A stretch of DNA of 64,000 nucleotides from Sorghum bicolor. Taxonomy: Eukaryota > Streptophyta > Magnoliopsida > Poales > Poaceae. The notes under the pieces are model-generated. The model ran no database searches. It was not told the DNA's origin and was given only the letters and a program-made list of their open reading frames with translations. Below are positions 44,301-55,712 of this stretch, one piece after another; position 1 is the first letter of the stretch; each line of letters starts with the position of its first letter. The DNA lies in NCBI RefSeq assembly GCF_000003195.3, contig NC_012878.2, positions 56,234,629 to 56,298,628 of the forward strand. The letters run 5' to 3'. The translations under genes were made by a program, and so were the position numbers.

Positions 44301-45752
44301 AAGTACACCTGAGAAGATTTCAGCATCAAGGTGGCAATCATCAGTTAAATCAGCCACAGTTCATTCAAACAAGTAACTAACGCAACAAACATGAGAAAAA
44401 AAGCTGGTTCAGCTGAAGTTTAAGCAACCAAAGTAACTGGACTGACTCAAGACTTTTTCAAGGTGGATGGCAGAACTTACATTGTAAGGGAATTCCTTGC
44501 TTTGCATGAGATCATAAAGTGTATCCTCGCCTTCAAAACGCCAAATAATCCAGTATTCTTCAGCTCCCTTACCCTTTGTTTTGGTCTAAAAGGCAACATG
44601 CAATGCCTCAGGAATCAACCAAATTCTAGTAAATATAAATCTAAGACCATTTTGGACTTATCCTTTGTTGAGAGAAAGGGACTGGGAGAAAAAAACAACA
44701 ACAATCATCCAACACAAACGAATTGTGACTGTGAGTATACCTCGCGAAAGCCATAAAGAAAATCCGCACAACTACTGGCACATGCCCTCCTGACACGTTC
44801 ATTCATCCAAATCTCCACTGCTCCATACTCTGTTGCCTTCTTCACGACCACATCCCCTTGCTTCAAAGATGAACAAAAGAATTTAGATGCCCATTCGTAT
44901 GACCGTTTGTTCACAAAAATGACCAGGGTTCTAGATATCATGAAGTCATCAAATCCAACGTTGTCAATAAACTATGAAACTGATTCACATATATTAACAA
45001 CAACCACGTAGTGCACAGTTAGCTACTTAGCTCGTGTGGTCACAATATTAAACGTATATCCATGTTTTTTTTTCTCTAATTTCTCTCAGGACTACCGACT
45101 TTGTTGTCTAAGCAAAGCAGAAAGTATTGAGTCGATTAGCAACCGAAGTTCTACATAACTGAATATTTACATGCGGATGCAACATTAGGCTTTACCTTCT
45201 TAGCCGCTTCGGGGTTCGCCAGTGACGCCTTATACACGACCCCGAATGCGCCCTCCCCAAGCTTCTTCCCGAGCACGAAGTCATCCTGCCGAAGCAGCAC
45301 CATATCAGCACAAAACGGTGGCGATAGAGGACCTAGGATTCGGAATTTCAAGCGCGAAAACCCACCTTGCGGAAGGTAGGGCGGAAGAGGCGCTCGGCGA
45401 AGGCGAGGACGAACATGTCGAAGAACCCCGGCGCGACGCCGGGCGTGGCCCAGAGGTACGACACGGCGGCGAGCGCGAGCGCGACGCCGGGGGCCGTGAT
45501 GGTGAGCCCATCGTTCTGGGGGAGCGTGCTGCGGTAGATGACGTCGCCGCACTGCATGACGGTGCAGGGGAGCCCCACGCCCACCGCCTCCACCAGCTGC
45601 CGGCCCAGCCCCGCCGCGACGCCGCCGAGCTCCGCCGTCACCGGCCGGAACGACGCGGTGGAGGGGCTCGCCGGCCGCCGGCGCCGGCGCCGGAGGAGGG
45701 TGTCGTGGCCGGGGAGGAACGAGGTGGAGAGGCCGAGGCCACTAGCGGCCAT
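38350..45752 (-). CDS. STN7: Thylakoid serine/threonine kinase STN7 (state transitions), 10 exons, 562 aa
   Basis: STN7 phosphorylates LHCII when plastoquinone is reduced, driving state transitions. Exons: 45752-45366, 45285-45196, 44860-44741, 44585-44481, 43888-43720, 43640-43547, 43397-43304, 43206-43150, 39271-38858, 38508-38350 (1689 nt, in frame). Length equals my recollection of Arabidopsis STN7. The Arg/Ser-rich N-terminus is a likely chloroplast transit peptide. The two redox cysteines stand in [11 protein letters not shown] (C63, C68), followed by a membrane segment (about 81-103) ending [17 protein letters not shown]. The kinase has [32 protein letters not shown] (about 278) and DLG in place of DFG (about 299), as in STN7 relatives. 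The C-terminus ends [11 protein letters not shown]. The 3.9-kb intron between the eighth and ninth exons holds a LINE on the opposite strand. A TATA-like AATAAATA lies at about 45801-45808. Confidence 0.97.
39649..42400 (+). pseudogene. LINE ORF2 fragment: reverse transcriptase and zf-RVT, endonuclease missing
   Basis: The frame encoding [19 protein letters not shown] shifts near 39730, and the homologous protein then continues open as [14 protein letters not shown] to 42400. The reverse transcriptase motifs are intact: [46 protein letters not shown] zinc-finger-like end [18 protein letters not shown] is also intact. The first ATG of the open frame (39680) is fortuitous, reading through the shifted segment. 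Without endonuclease or promoter this copy is not autonomous. Confidence 0.85.
42570..42584 (+). other. Conserved stem-loop at the 3' end of LINE 2
   Basis: GGGGA TCGCC TCCCC folds as a 5-bp stem with a 5-nt loop shortly before CCGTTGACCATC and the poly(A), matching the structure in LINE 1. Confidence 0.6.
42609..43149. other. Remainder of the large STN7 intron
   Basis: AT-rich intron DNA between LINE 2 and the eighth STN7 exon; nothing else is recognised in it. Confidence 0.5.
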
Positions 45753-46184
45753 TTCGGATTTTTCCCGATTTTTTCCTGGTTGAAGAAATGCGGCTCGCGC
45801 TATTTATTTCCCCGTGAGTTTGAATTATCGTTCGCAGATAATTTCATTCAATTCAAAGCGTGTGGCCCGGAAGAGTTTGACACGTGGCAGAGGGTCCACA
45901 TGTTAGTGGCTCAAAATGCATGTGACACGGCGTGCGGGCTCCGAGCTTGCTGCTGGATTTCGCATTTTGATCCGTTATTAAGCCCCAGACTTCAGCGGAG
46001 ATGAAATCAATAGAGTTTAAATTTTGATTTACGCCATGACTTTTTTCTGTTTCTGAAATCATTCAGTATAGCTAGACTTGAGAAAAAAAAAATAAGCAAA
46101 ACGTGCATGTTGTATGTTTGACGTGTGAGTTGTGACCTTTCACAATGAGTAGAGTACTCCCTAAATAGTGCATGTTGGAATATA
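45753..46184. other. Upstream region of STN7
   Basis: Contains the presumed STN7 promoter (TATA-like sequence about 50 nt upstream of the ATG) and a CACGTG-overlapping ACACGTGG motif near 45889. No gene is seen. Confidence 0.45.
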
Positions 46185-46379
46185 CTCCCTTCGTTTTTTT
46201 CTAAATATTTAGTTTGTCCTAAGTTAAACATGTGTATTTTCTACCATTGATTTCAAAAAGTTTATATTATTTCATATCATAAGGTTTATATTTTTAGATT
46301 TATTATGAGAAATACTATTCAATATATAATTTATATATTGCCAGACTATAAGAATGTGACACTTAGAAAACGGAGGCAG
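46185..46379. mobile_element. Stowaway-like MITE
   Basis: Ends CTCCCTTCGTTTTTTTCTAA and (other strand) CTGCCTCCGTTTTCTAAGTG are inverted repeats, flanked by TA on both sides (46183-46184, 46380-46381). Confidence 0.8.
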
Positions 46380-46381
46380 TA

Positions 46382-49340
46382 TAACTAACAACTACAGTAC
46401 TCGGTAAGAAGATATTTATCTAGGTTTATTTATGTGACAAAAATACAAAAACGAAGAGGCCACAATTTGTGGCTATACGGAGATAGACGTGGAGTGGAAG
46501 CATCGGTTTCTTCCGTGAGCTAGTGGCTAGGATCTGCTCGATCTCGGCCTCTCATTCTCTGGCTCCCCTATAAGACATGGACACGTCAATTCTTCTCTTC
46601 TTTTGAAGCAGCAGGAGTTGTGCCTGATATAAGTATAGGTCATATTAGGAATATAGACTAGAAAATGTTTTATTTCATAGCAAAATGTTCTTTTAGGAGA
46701 GAAAATTTTGAAGCTAACATCCAATTCGTGAGTCTTTAAGATTTGGCACTCTAACCCACATGTCAATGACTTAGATTGACTCCACATGTCATTGTGATAG
46801 TGTCAAATATTCAAAAAAAAAGGTGGTCAAAATACTCAAATCTTGAAAGGCTTCTGAGGGGAGAAAGGCTTGAACAAATGAAGTAACTGGAGTGGGTAAT
46901 CATGGTTCAGACGTCCCAGTTTTTTTTTTATATCTGTTCAGACGTCCCAGTTACTTGCAGGTAGCCCAACAACTTAAGTACCCAATGGGCTGTCCAGCAA
47001 GGCCTCTTTGTGACTTGGGTTTTCATCATGGGCCTTACAGGCTGGGGAGCCCAGCGACAATGCCCAAACACACACTCACTGCGCGCCAGTTTTTTCGTTG
47101 TCATATAAGTAGCAGATTCGGTCTGCTCTCAACTGTTCGTAGTCTATGCAGGTCGGTGGAATAGAATCTCTCTCATCGTGAAGCGACTCGCATATAACAT
47201 GGGCACTTGGGCAGGGCGTGGACGAGGCCGTTGTTTATCGAGGTCAAATGTAACTAGTGTCCTTGCAATTGCAAAGAATAATCGAATACGAGGGGGGAAA
47301 AAACCATTTTTAACTGCCATGCACACCGCGCATGCATGGGTCTGTTCATGCGGTTCATGCCTGTTCTGCTTCAAATGGTGTAATTTCCAGAGTCAAAGGA
47401 GAATAAAATAGCCCTTGTCAGATATTGCTGTGCTTGGAATGAAATCCTGATGGTGTCCTTGTTTAGAGGTTTCAGGATTGTATGCACACCTAAGTTCTTC
47501 ACATTATAGCCAGATAGATAGTAGCGCGTAGTAGATATTGTTTCTGTGGTTTGCTAAGTTTGTTTGATGATTAGGGGAGAAATAGTTTTGGTCATCTCTT
47601 AAGGAAAAAAAACTGGTCATAGACATGAAAGTGTGGATTTGTCAATCACGTTCTCATTTCCTCGGAATAATGTAAATCAAAGCCATGCCATGACAACTAT
47701 ATGTACTATATATCTATGGCTTCAGGTATCCATGGAATGATTTCTTGTCCCGGATCCTTGTATACACATATCCTGTACGAAGCCTCTATATGCTTATTTT
47801 ATCCTGGAATTGAATTATTCAGAGATATATCATACAGTTTGTTAGGGGCACCGTACCCATTAGACAAAAAATATACTCCCTGATTTTGCTGCTCTCCAGA
47901 GTCCAGACTTGAGGAGAATCGATCTGGTGCTGGCTCATGCCCATGCCAAGAGATCATGTCTCGATCGGCTACCAATTACCATCGATCTAAAAATCAGACC
48001 TTGGTTCTGAAGATACAGTTACCAGTTTATTAGCACTGTACATTTTCTCAGTTAGCATGGCAAAATATAATCAACCTGCCGCTTGTTGTCCTGAGAACTA
48101 ATTAATCCTGATGTTTGATTGATGACTAATAATCCAGTAATAATCCTTCTCTGAACTCTGAAGCAAAACATGGCAATTGGCAACATCCATCATGGAAGCA
48201 TTGCATGCGAACGGACCTCTCTATTACTCTTGATTCTCTGAAACAACCACGTTCCCTCCTGCCCCGCATAAATAGACAGCAGCACGCACCCAGGCCACGC
48301 CGATCGACCAGTGAGCTGTGAGCGACTGTGAGGTGGCGAAGGCTGGCCGTGTTCAGTTCAGACGTAGTAGTAGCTCCCATGTGTCATCTGCGGTTTTTTC
48401 GAAGATGGCCGTACGGCGACCCGCAAAAGAAACGGCAATAATACGCTTGCCTTGCCCTTGCTTGCTTGCTAGTGGCCTTTCCGTCGCCCGAAAACGCAGC
48501 TGAAGCATGGAATCCGTGCACGTGATCGCCACATGACATGACCCGATCGAGCGACCGAATGGACGTGTGATCGAGTGACTCGGTTGCCTCGGCGTTCGGG
48601 TCTTCGTGGATGCGTGCAGACGTCAAGTCCCAAGGCCTAGCTCGTTCAGCTAGCTCCGGCCATGACCTGGGCTGGGCACAGGGCATGGTATATGTACTGG
48701 TTGCTCAAGCTGAACTGATTCCAGATTTCCCAACAGCATGCAGTTTATAACGGGAATCTGCGAGTCGTTTCACTGGATGGTGCAGGTGTGCGTGACGGTC
48801 ACGGTGTTAGTCCTGGCCCTGCCGCAGTAGCATCTCCATGGCCGACGCTTGTGGTAGGGTGTTTAACAGGGACAGGGGTTTGTGGCCTTGTGGGGGACTC
48901 TGGTTCTGTACTGAGGTTTGGCATTTGTGACGCGTTTGGCGCCATATTCTTCCTTGTTAGACGTATTGCCGCGAGCCTGCGAGGTCCTATTGTCCTGGCG
49001 TTTGGTTGAAAACTTCCCCCGTTCTCCGTTGACGGTATTTGAGGATGTTGTTTTCTCCCTGGAGGCGTCGCTACAAGAAACCCCACACTTTTCATTCCTC
49101 TTAATTTCTTGCTGATGCAGCGGCGCGCTGAGGCCGGCGTTTTTTTTTTTGCTATTGCATTGGTGGTGCGTAGGTTGTATGTTGTTGTGATGGTTACCTT
49201 GTTTTCGCTCCCATTATAAGGAGTTTTTGCGGTGGTAGTTTCTTTTTTTGTCTTTGTTCTTAATGTTGTATATAAGTTGTTCCTTCTTTATTAATATAAT
49301 GTCTACTAAAATTCTTGCCGGCTGCTTTACAAGAGAGTGA

Positions 49341-49399
<59 letters not shown>

Positions 49400-50138
49400 G
49401 GAAGAGAATAAGCTGTTCTAGTGAAACAACCTGAAGCTGTTCTAGTCTTTGAACCACATGTATTCTGCAATCTGCATGTACACTTTTAACTCTGAAGCAC
49501 AGAACCACTATGGAAGGATCTCTAAATGTCGACGCAAATAAAGCGGCTACTGTGCTGGAAACGAAATGACCTGTTACTTCTTTGTTATGCCAGTGCACTC
49601 CCCCACTTCATTTGCACACAGGCATCTATCATATCTTCGACCATGAATGATCAGGATCAGTACACTGGAGTTCCGAGTTCAGAGTTGAGGCTAGAACAAA
49701 AATCTTCTCTTCAGATGATGCATGGCTGCCTGATTGCCTGTACGGTTCCATACGATGGATGGATATCTCCGCGAAGAAATCATTGCTGCATGTTCCATGA
49801 CCGCCTTTTCTTTAATAATAACACAAAGATACGCAAAACCCCTTTGCGCGTCCTCGGAAAAAAAAGATAAAATGTTTCGTGAACATAGAAAACTGACCAC
49901 TCTAATTTCTGTTGGAATAATAATGTGGCGTTATAATTGTACTGGACAAGCGACTAATATCTCCCTTTAAAATAGCATATCATCTTCTCCAAGTTGAGGC
50001 CGGCGTGCACACTGCGCAGCCGACCAAGACAGTTCTGCAGACCAAGGCTAGGCATCACCTACCTGCTACTGCTAGTAGCTAGGCTACTCCTTCTGCTGTC
50101 ATCTTCCTGGAATCAATTCCACTTCATTTCATGCCTAA
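46382..50138. other. Large intergenic spacer
   Basis: No gene is supported. A stretch at about 48780-49310 is more GC-rich and ends in TTATTAATATAATGTCTAC, a sequence resembling plant retroelement or transcript 3' ends. It may be a decayed transposon fragment but has no intact frame that I recognise. A (GA)n tract follows. Confidence 0.5.
49332..49396. repeat. (GA)n microsatellite, about 65 bp
   Basis: Near-perfect GA repeats with two GTGA interruptions at the left end. Likely length-polymorphic. Confidence 0.95.
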
Positions 50139-50495
50139 GGTCATCCACAATGGTTATCAAATAGCTAGCTAGAAAGAATTATATTGGCTCTCAGTAGCAT
50201 TTTACAAATAGCTAGCAAGATGATATATAAAAATAATAAAAAAGTAGCACTCTCATTGACTATCGAGGAGAGAGATCAAATAGCTAGCGATTTCCTAATA
50301 GCTAGCGACTCATAAATAGCTAATCTAGCACGATCTTCTAAAAATAACTCCCTCACAATACTATTCACAATAGCTACTGACTTCCTAATAGCTAGCGACT
50401 TCCTAAGCTAGCTATTTGCAAATTGCCATTGAGAGCCAATAACATTCTTCCTAGAGATCAAATAGCTAGCGATTTGAACACCATTGCGGACGCCC
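50139..50495. mobile_element. Tourist-like MITE rich in AGCTAGC motifs
   Basis: Ends GGTCATCCACAATGGT and (other strand) GGGCGTCCGCAATGGTG are inverted repeats, flanked by TAA on both sides (50136-50138, 50496-50498). Internally the hexamer TAGCTA/GCTAGC recurs many times in both orientations (for example AAATAGCTAGCGATTT), giving alternative foldbacks. Confidence 0.8.
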
Positions 50496-50905
50496 TAAAT
50501 GGCCACTAGCATACACCCAATTATCGCCTTATCGGTTAGAAATATCTAGCAGAGGCAGGACATGAATCCGAGAGAGAAGCTAATAAGCATCTGGCCGGAA
50601 ACCAGAATCCGGCATCGATCGATTCGGTGTCAAGAGGGGCCGGGGCCAAAGATGGCATTGTCCCAGGCCCGGCCTGGAGGCTGGAGCTGGAGTCATCGGA
50701 ATTCGCGCCAATTGACAGAGCTCGGCTCCAGACGCCAGCCACCAGATGCCGCACCACATGTGCTTGTGTTGTGGAGTGGCAGCAGCCTCCCGGCTCCCGC
50801 TTGCAAGGGAGGGGTATATGCCCCTTCCAGGGCGATGTGATGTGATGTTATGATATGCACAAGTAGGCATTGGGATGGGAAGACGTGAGCCTTCGTCGCC
50901 TCTCC

Positions 50906-50913
50906 TATATTAA
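50906..50913 (+). promoter_or_regulatory. TATA-like box of DVL/RTFL gene 1
   Basis: TATATTAA stands in CTCCTATATTAACCC, 146 nt upstream of the ATG. The paralogue has TATATAAC in the matching place (CTCCTATATAACCCC), and both are followed by CTACGGGATGCTGTCACTTG, so the core promoter was duplicated with the gene. Confidence 0.6.
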
Positions 50914-51058
50914 CCCTACGGGATGCTGTCACTTGGCCACACGCCATTGTAGAAGCAGATCCAGCAGGAGTAGTAGTAGTGGTGGTGGTGGTGCTGCAGA
51001 GCCAGCCGGGTTCTTCACAGCTCAACGCCGCCTCTGTTCGTTCGGGTCGAGCAGGAGG

Positions 51059-51199
51059 ATGAATAAGCCATGGAGCAGCCACAGCCAGGGGAAGCGCAGG
51101 GGAGGAGGAGGAGGGCTCAGCAGGGTGCTGAGGGAGCAGAAGGCCAGGCTCTACATCATCCGGCGATGCGTCGTCATGCTCCTCTGCTACCATGACTGA
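51059..51199 (+). CDS. DVL/ROTUNDIFOLIA4-like small peptide, copy 1 (46 aa)
   Basis: DVL/RTFL peptides are short plant-specific, membrane-associated regulators of cell proliferation; overexpression alters organ shape in Arabidopsis. The protein has a basic, Gly-rich N-terminus ([20 protein letters not shown]) and ends with the conserved domain [18 protein letters not shown], including the RRCV core and the terminal Cys-x-x-Asp. The motif usually reads LLCW; here Tyr replaces Trp. Start: the only ATG in the spliceless frame close upstream, matched in copy 2. It is intronless, as is usual. The frame is also open upstream, but that part is not conserved between copies. Expression is probably driven by the conserved upstream block with a TATA-like box. 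Confidence 0.9.
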   Translation: MNKPWSSHSQGKRRGGGGGLSRVLREQKARLYIIRRCVVMLLCYHD

Positions 51200-53084
51200 T
51201 CTGATTGATCTCATGCTGCTCTGCTCCTCTTCGTTCTTGGCCGTTGATTGAGTCTAGTTAGGTGCTCCTGCTGCTTCTGATCTTCAGTTTCTAGCTTGTA
51301 GGGTTGACGATTCTTTCATGTACATAACGCTAGTTTGAGGTAGCTACTAACATCTGATCTGAGTGTTGTGTTGCTGGTTTCTTCTCCTAAGTCCTACAAT
51401 GGCAAGGATGTATGTGCTGCTAGATGGTGTGTATTTGCTCTCTATAAGACTTGGAAGATCACAAAAAAAGTTGTCTTTTGGTATCTAAGTACCTTTTGTC
51501 TTACATTCAGATTCACTTTAGTCTGCAATGCCGCACGGTATCGTCTCAAAAAATACATCATTACAGTTTGCAATTTTTCCAGGCATTTGAATAATCTTTT
51601 TTGAAAGGATGATAAAAGCTTTGCCGTAATTTTTAATAGAAGACGAAAATGAAACAAAATGTTAACCCAATTTGTTGAGTGCAAACTGAAAAAAAAACCC
51701 ACACGAATTTCCCCATACAACTCAAGACAAAGACCAACCGAACCCTAAGCCAACTCAAACGAAGCCTCAACTAAAACTAACAACTCACACTGGGCATTCG
51801 AATAATACTGTTTGGAAATGGTACCACTGATGCACATGTCATAGTTCCCAGTTTTTAGGTGTACTCTCTACCTTTCAACTAGCAAGGATCATCCAGTTTT
51901 TCAACAACCTCTTTTATTGAAAGAATAGGTTCCTTACAAATTGGTAAATAAACCACCAACTTGACAACTTGTCTGTGGTGCTTTCAGTTTTCCAGCAGCA
52001 ATCGAAAACTTTAGTCCAAAAAATATACATAGTTTCAGACTTAAACCGCCAAAAGATGAGCCATGAAAATCTGTGCAGCAATTAAGTAATAGCTTGATAG
52101 TACTACTACAGTGAGGAGCAAGAAGCTTCAAGGTACTTGCATATACATGCAGCGTTGAGTTGAAAATGACCCACCTGCCTCTCGTTTTTGAATTCTGAAT
52201 TTTGAGAGGCACAGCTCATTGTGAGCACAAGCCTGGCAGATCTCGTTAGGTGCAAATGTATGTCCTTGTTTTCAATAATGACAACTGTGACTAGATGGTT
52301 GAATTGAAAGTGTTCTGTGATTTGAATGACTAGGCACTGATTATATATGTAAAAAAATATCTATCTATCAACTGAACATGCTCGTTCATGCACAACGAGT
52401 AATGGCGTTCAGCTCTCTCAGCAAATATCTTAGCGATAAACATTTGGTTAAAATGCTGTTCTCTCCATCACTCTATGAGAGTGTTACATGCCATATACCA
52501 GATGATCTTTGGAGAACGTTATAGCCAAGAGAAAAAAGAAAATCTTGTTGCATTCAGACTTCAGTTAAGCTTTTCTGCATCTGCAGCCACATTTGTATAC
52601 CCTAATCCTGCCTCTGACGAAGTGGGCAGCAGCGTAGTCCAATCTCCAATGCTGCTGTAGTGCTGTTGCATTGGATCGCTTCAACACTTCAACCTGAAGC
52701 CAGCGTGCAGGACGCTTTGCACAGAGATGAACTTAGGTTAGTGCAAATTGGGGTGGTTCCAATTCCAAACCGCTGCTCCTTTTACATAGGGTCGGCGAAA
52801 CCAGCGGTTTAGCTGCCATGGGATGGGAGCTCGGGACAGACGCTCGTATCATACAACCATTTGCTTCAGGAACCATGTCCAAGTTCAGGCCACTGCTGTT
52901 AACAAGAGCTTGTAACTAACAGCTCGAATACTTGGTCTCCAGTGAAGCGGGGCCACAGGTGACTGGCCATTAATTACTATGATGTTTTGGCCGCTTCTGC
53001 CAGCAAATCAAAGACTAAATTCCTTTTTTTAAGAAAGAACGGCAAAAGCTTTGCCGTGGATTTTATTAGACGATGAAAAAAAAT
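51200..53084. repeat. Downstream part of duplication unit A
   Basis: This DNA is homologous in pieces to 55713-59330 (unit B). Examples are ACAATGGCAAGGATGTATGT, TCAACTAGCAAGGATCATCC, TTTCCAGCAGCAATCGAAAA, CACTTCAACCTGAAGCCAGC and CAAAACCAGCGGTTTAGC-like blocks. The last block also recurs near 60060 and 61330. It contains no other gene. A hairpin CGGCAAAAGCTTTGCCG at 53040-53056 followed by A-runs looks like another retroelement 3' end. Confidence 0.7.
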
Positions 53085-53090
53085 GACGAG

Positions 53091-55131
53091 GGTTTTTTTA
53101 GAGTCAACGGGGGGAGGCGTTCTCCACCTGTAAAAACTTTATTTTAGCCCAAAACGGCTCGCGAATACAGTAAGCAATTTACAATACAGAACTGCAAAGC
53201 AGTTGAAGCCGACTGAAGCCCGGCAAGGGAACAGATAGAGAGAGAGACTACTATCTAAGAGGGAGAGGTCCTAGCCATTTCAAGAATGGAACACCACTGG
53301 CTAATTACAGCCCGCTTTCTTCTTGGAAGTCTGAAATGCCATAGTTGTGCTGCAGATTTGCAATCGCTGAGAGTACGATCAACTGAGATTGCCTCATTGT
53401 TGAAGATTTTTGTGTTTCTGGCTTTCCAGATGTGCCAGCAGATTAGAGCAATGAAGGATGGGAACTCAGGAACTGGGGCCGACGTGCAGTTGGAGACATG
53501 TGCAGCTGTCTCATGTCCATGGAGATTATGGACTGCAGGCCTAAACAGCGCCAAACCTCCTTGCCGATGGTGCAACCGTGAATAATATGCTCCGGAGATT
53601 CGTCGCCGGAATTGCAGACTTCGCAAGTTGCTGAATCTACAATGTGCTTCTGTACCATGAGCGAGCGAGACGTAACCCTCCGTTGAGTCAAAAGCCACAT
53701 GAACAACTGAACCCTTGGAGGAACAAAGGTCTTCCAGATGAAGGCTGCTCTTTGGTCGTTGCCCTGACCTCTGGCCTTGATCAACATGTATAGCTGCCCA
53801 CTGTCTAGGGAGTTGTCAGCTCGTAAGAACGGCGAGCATCTTTTGTCAGGTTCATCACGTAGCTCAGTGTTGTGTAGTATGTCCTCTACCCCATGCAGTT
53901 CCAGTTGAGCCACTGCGGATAGCCTGTGGACCAATGAGACCTGGATACCAGAGGTTTTTACTTCATGCAAAGTGGATGTCTTGTTGGTGCAGTGAGACAG
54001 CAGTGAAGGGAACCGATCGGCCAAGGGTTCATCACCAATCCAGACATCGTGCCAGAAGGATCTGGTTTTGCCATTCCCAAAGGAGACGGACGTGATCGCT
54101 TGGTAAAGTGGCAAAATGGACCTCAGAGTGTGCCAATGATCCCTATGAAGGTCCCCCTGCAAGGAGGTAACAGAAGCTCTACCTTGAATCCATTGTGCCC
54201 AAGCAGACGACTGAGAGCAGTGAAGGCGATGGATCAGCTTGAGTAGAAGGCAAACATTTTGGGTTCCCAGATCACGAATTCCCAACCCCCCATATTCTCA
54301 GGGCAGCACAGACTTTCCCAGGCAACGAGGCAGGCGCCCGGCGAGGAGTGTCTGTTTTTGTCTGCAGACCAGAAGAAAGCTCTTCTCTTGCCGTCCATAT
54401 ATAGCTTCAACTGTCGCCTGAGGTAACTGTAGGGAGCTCATCAGGTATACCAGTAGGGAGTCCAAGACCGAGTTGACCATTACCGCTCTGCCCATGGGAT
54501 TTAAAAGATCGGCCTGCCAAGAGCTAAGGAACCTGTCTGCCTTGTGAATGTAAATGTGGAAGCTGGATACCGGCAGCTTGGTTGCAGATAGGGGTAGCCC
54601 CAGTTACTGCTGAGGGAAGGAACCTTGGCTGCATCCAAGGATTTGGACGCACTGACCCATGACATGGTCTGGGACATGTATAGGTACCAGAGTGCTCTTG
54701 TCAAAGTTTATTTGTAGCCCAATGAAAGCTGCAAACTGATCTAGTATGTGCTTTAGAATTGATGCCGCCTCAGGGTCGGCCCTGAAGATCACCAGTGTGT
54801 CGTCAGCATACTGTAGAACCGCGCATGGCAACTCGTCATCAGTTGGATGTCTAATCTGCACTGCAGCTCTGATCATGCGTTGGAGTGATTCTGCAACTAG
54901 AATGAAAAGATAGGGGGATAGCGGGTCTCCTTGCCTCAGACCCCGCTTACAGTTTATCCATGTCTCTGGAGAACCGTTTACTAGTACAGCTGATTTGGAA
55001 GTAGACAGTAGGCTCATCATCCACTCAATCCAAGTGTGGTTGAAGCCTCTTGCGTGCAAAACTCTCTGCAGGCCATCCCAATTGACAGTGTCAAAAGCTT
55101 TGGCAAAGTCAAAAGCTTCAAGACGAGCGTT
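53091..55131 (-). mobile_element. LINE 3: 5'-truncated, degenerate L1-type element with target duplication
   Basis: On the minus strand it runs from inside the reverse transcriptase ([13 protein letters not shown], about 55117) to a 3' UTR with CACAGGTGGAGAACGCCTCC and a short A-rich tail. GACGAG occurs immediately outside both ends (53085-53090 and 55132-55137), consistent with a short target-site duplication. The right flank continues TTAGATTCTCCCACAATTCG, which recurs without a LINE near 60350 and 61690. Confidence 0.82.
53255..55123 (-). pseudogene. Broken LINE reverse transcriptase
   Basis: Homologous segments lie in different frames: [12 protein letters not shown] to [10 protein letters not shown] (about 55117-54604), MGRAVMVNSVLDSLLVYLMS (to about 54300), MGIRDLGTQNVCLLLKLIHR to the [18 protein letters not shown] finger (54285-53443), and [20 protein letters not shown] (to 53255). 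A stop replaces the Tyr after FPQQ (the other copies read QQYLGLPLS) and at least two frameshifts break the gene. It is closer to LINE 2 than to LINE 1. Confidence 0.85.
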
Positions 55132-55434
55132 AGATTCTCCCACAATTCGCTTGCCTAATGCAATAGTTCAACACATAGGGGAGCCAATGATTTATACCCG
55201 TAAGCCATAGCCCATAAGCCACTATTTGCATTTGCACGAAAACTCACTGACGATCTAGTTTGTTAGTCTTGAAACCGTAGCAAATAGCATAGCATGATGA
55301 TTTAGCTGATGAGGCTCAGACTTCATGGGTGCTGTTGAAATGTGATGCGATATGGCATATATAACGGCATGTGCGATGTTATGATATGCACAAGTAGGCG
55401 CTGGGAAGACGTGAGCCTTCATTCGTCGCATCTC

Positions 55435-55442
55435 CTATATAA
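55435..55442 (+). promoter_or_regulatory. TATA box of DVL/RTFL gene 2
   Basis: CTATATAA lies about 135 nt upstream of the ATG inside a block shared with gene 1 (GACGTGAGCCTTC, then ACGGGATGCTGTCACTTG). It is the better TATA of the two. Confidence 0.65.
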
Positions 55443-55574
55443 CCCCTACGGGATGCTGTCACTTGGACACACGCCATTGCAGAAGCAGATCCAGCAGCAG
55501 TGGTGTGGTGCTGCAGAGCCAGCCGGGTTGTTCTTCACAGCTCACAGCCACCTCTGTTCGTTCGTTCGGGCAGG

Positions 55575-55712
55575 ATGAATAAGCCATGGAGCAGTAGCCA
55601 GGGGAAGCGCAGGGGAGGAGGAGGAGGGCTCAACAGGGTGCTGAGGGAGCAGAAGGCCAGGCTCTACATCATCCGGCGATGCGTCGTCATGCTCCTCTGC
55701 TACCATGACTGA
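55575..55712 (+). CDS. DVL/ROTUNDIFOLIA4-like small peptide, copy 2 (45 aa)
   Basis: This is the tandem paralogue of the gene at 51059. The sequence is almost identical: one residue (His of the SSHSQ segment) is deleted and Ser is replaced by Asn in [12 protein letters not shown]. The DVL domain [18 protein letters not shown] is unchanged. At the DNA level the coding parts differ at few positions, whereas the flanks have diverged by many indels, suggesting selection on the peptide. Same role as copy 1: a membrane-associated regulator of cell proliferation and polarity, inferred from the family. Confidence 0.9.
   Translation: MNKPWSSSQGKRRGGGGGLNRVLREQKARLYIIRRCVVMLLCYHD

Noticed and set aside
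45222..46004. 260-codon plus-strand frame over the first STN7 exons
   Set aside because: Antisense to the GC-rich STN7 first exon; Arg/Glu/Ala-rich without motifs.
48799..49095. 98-codon minus-strand frame in the 48.8-49.1 kb island
   Set aside because: Looks protein-like in composition, but I recognise no domain, no promoter and no conserved partner; not called as a gene.
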